Shown piece after piece: positions 63,820-64,000 of a DNA stretch of 64,000 nt. Origin of the DNA: RPQJ01 sp963706755 (lineage in GTDB: Bacteria > Pseudomonadota > Gammaproteobacteria > Steroidobacterales > Steroidobacteraceae); contig CAVPNH010000002.1 of the NCBI GenBank assembly GCA_963706755.1, forward strand, positions 30,164 to 94,163, written 5' to 3'. Each line of letters opens with the position of its first letter. Within the stretch, counting starts at the first letter, position 1. A program made the position numbers and the translations under genes. Below the pieces are notes generated by a model that had not been told where the DNA came from, searched no databases, and saw only the letters and a program-made list of their open reading frames with translations.

Positions 63820-63892
63820 GCGGTTAGCGGTTAGCGGATAGCGGATAGTAAGAGGGCCGGCAATGCCGGCCCTTCTCGTTCCTGCTATCCGC
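63820..63892. repeat. GCGG(T/A)TA heptamer repeats flanking a hairpin
   Basis: Four tandem 7-mers, GCGGTTA twice then GCGGATA twice (63820-63847), followed after the hairpin by one inverted copy, TATCCGC (63886-63892). The whole looks like a composite inverted repeat just after infA. It differs from the GGGGACAGTCCCC family. No gene is present. Confidence 0.6.
63853..63873. terminator. Bidirectional terminator between infA and clpA-like gene
   Basis: AGGGCCGGC-AAT-GCCGGCCCT, a 9-bp perfect stem with a 3-base loop, followed by TCTCGTT on the plus strand. It lies between convergent genes and is the best candidate for ending both transcripts. Confidence 0.65.
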
Positions 63893-63898
63893 CAGTTG

Positions 63899-64000
63899 CT
63901 ACTCCAGCAGCGCCGGCTCCTGCGTCGATCGCGTCTCGATCTTGAGTTCACCGTCCGCTCCGACATCCACGAGCGCCTGGCCGCCTTTCTCCAGGTCGCC
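63899..64000 (-). CDS. clpA: ClpA-like C-terminal end, 5' part outside window
   Basis: The last 33 codons of a minus-strand gene, reading GDLEKGGQALVDVGADGELK then IETR to a TAG at 63899-63901. The pattern of a Gly-containing turn followed by alternating hydrophobic strands fits the end of the second ATPase domain of ClpA. The convergent position next to infA is the standard clpA location in Gammaproteobacteria. Identification rests mostly on context, because no ATPase motif is inside the window. Confidence 0.6.
   Translation of the reverse strand, partial: GDLEKGGQALVDVGADGELKIETRSTQEPALLE

Overview
The window is about 64 kb of high-GC bacterial chromosome. The gene order ftsK-lolA-(vanZ)-rarA-serS, ffs-dnaX-ybaB-recR, divergent ppsR/ppsA, and trxB...aat-infA facing a clpA-like end is typical of Gammaproteobacteria. 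The high GC, the WS/DGAT acyltransferases, the acyl-CoA dehydrogenase cluster and the DUF1249 and DUF3187 genes suggest a Xanthomonadales/Steroidobacterales-like lineage. That placement is inference. No prophage, CRISPR array, insertion sequence or rRNA was seen.

Layout. 1-10 kb: a truncated hypothetical protein, a stand-alone molybdopterin oxidoreductase, a GloVer-repeat surface protein, the ABC-F ATPase yheS, and redox enzymes. 10-20.5 kb: two small membrane proteins, the periplasmic protease prc, and an RND efflux operon (lipoprotein adaptor plus two permeases) with a promoter that overlaps a perfect palindrome. 20.5-27.4 kb: a chemosensory-like cluster on the minus strand (CheX-like, CheY-like, a membrane CheA-like kinase, and a pseudo-receiver/TonB fusion) preceded by a coiled-coil protein and a DUF1249 protein. 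27.5-34 kb: ppsR/ppsA, an intergenic region with two long hairpins, recR-ybaB-dnaX and the 4.5S RNA. 34-38 kb: M20 amidohydrolase, queF, secreted PepF-like peptidase. 38-46 kb: lipid metabolism (alpha/beta hydrolase, two WS/DGAT proteins, two SDRs, acyl-CoA dehydrogenase, phosphotransferase). 46-54.4 kb: LysR regulator coupled to an M64 metalloprotease, then mostly exported proteins of unknown role. 54.4-64 kb: tRNA-Ser, serS, rarA, vanZ, lolA, ftsK, trxB, a GNAT protein, aat, infA and the end of a clpA-like gene.

Three things stand out. First, five genes (yheS twice, prc, the first RND permease, a small membrane gene, lolA) are each broken by single extra bases, six in all, and every one is +1. 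This looks like systematic sequence error or recent decay. Second, two hairpins between ppsA and recR have different stems but an identical 24-nt loop core in opposite orientation. Third, short GGGGACAGTCCCC repeats supply the stop codons of two unrelated genes. The most unusual gene set is the chemosensory-like operon with a receiver-like domain fused to a TonB C-terminus.
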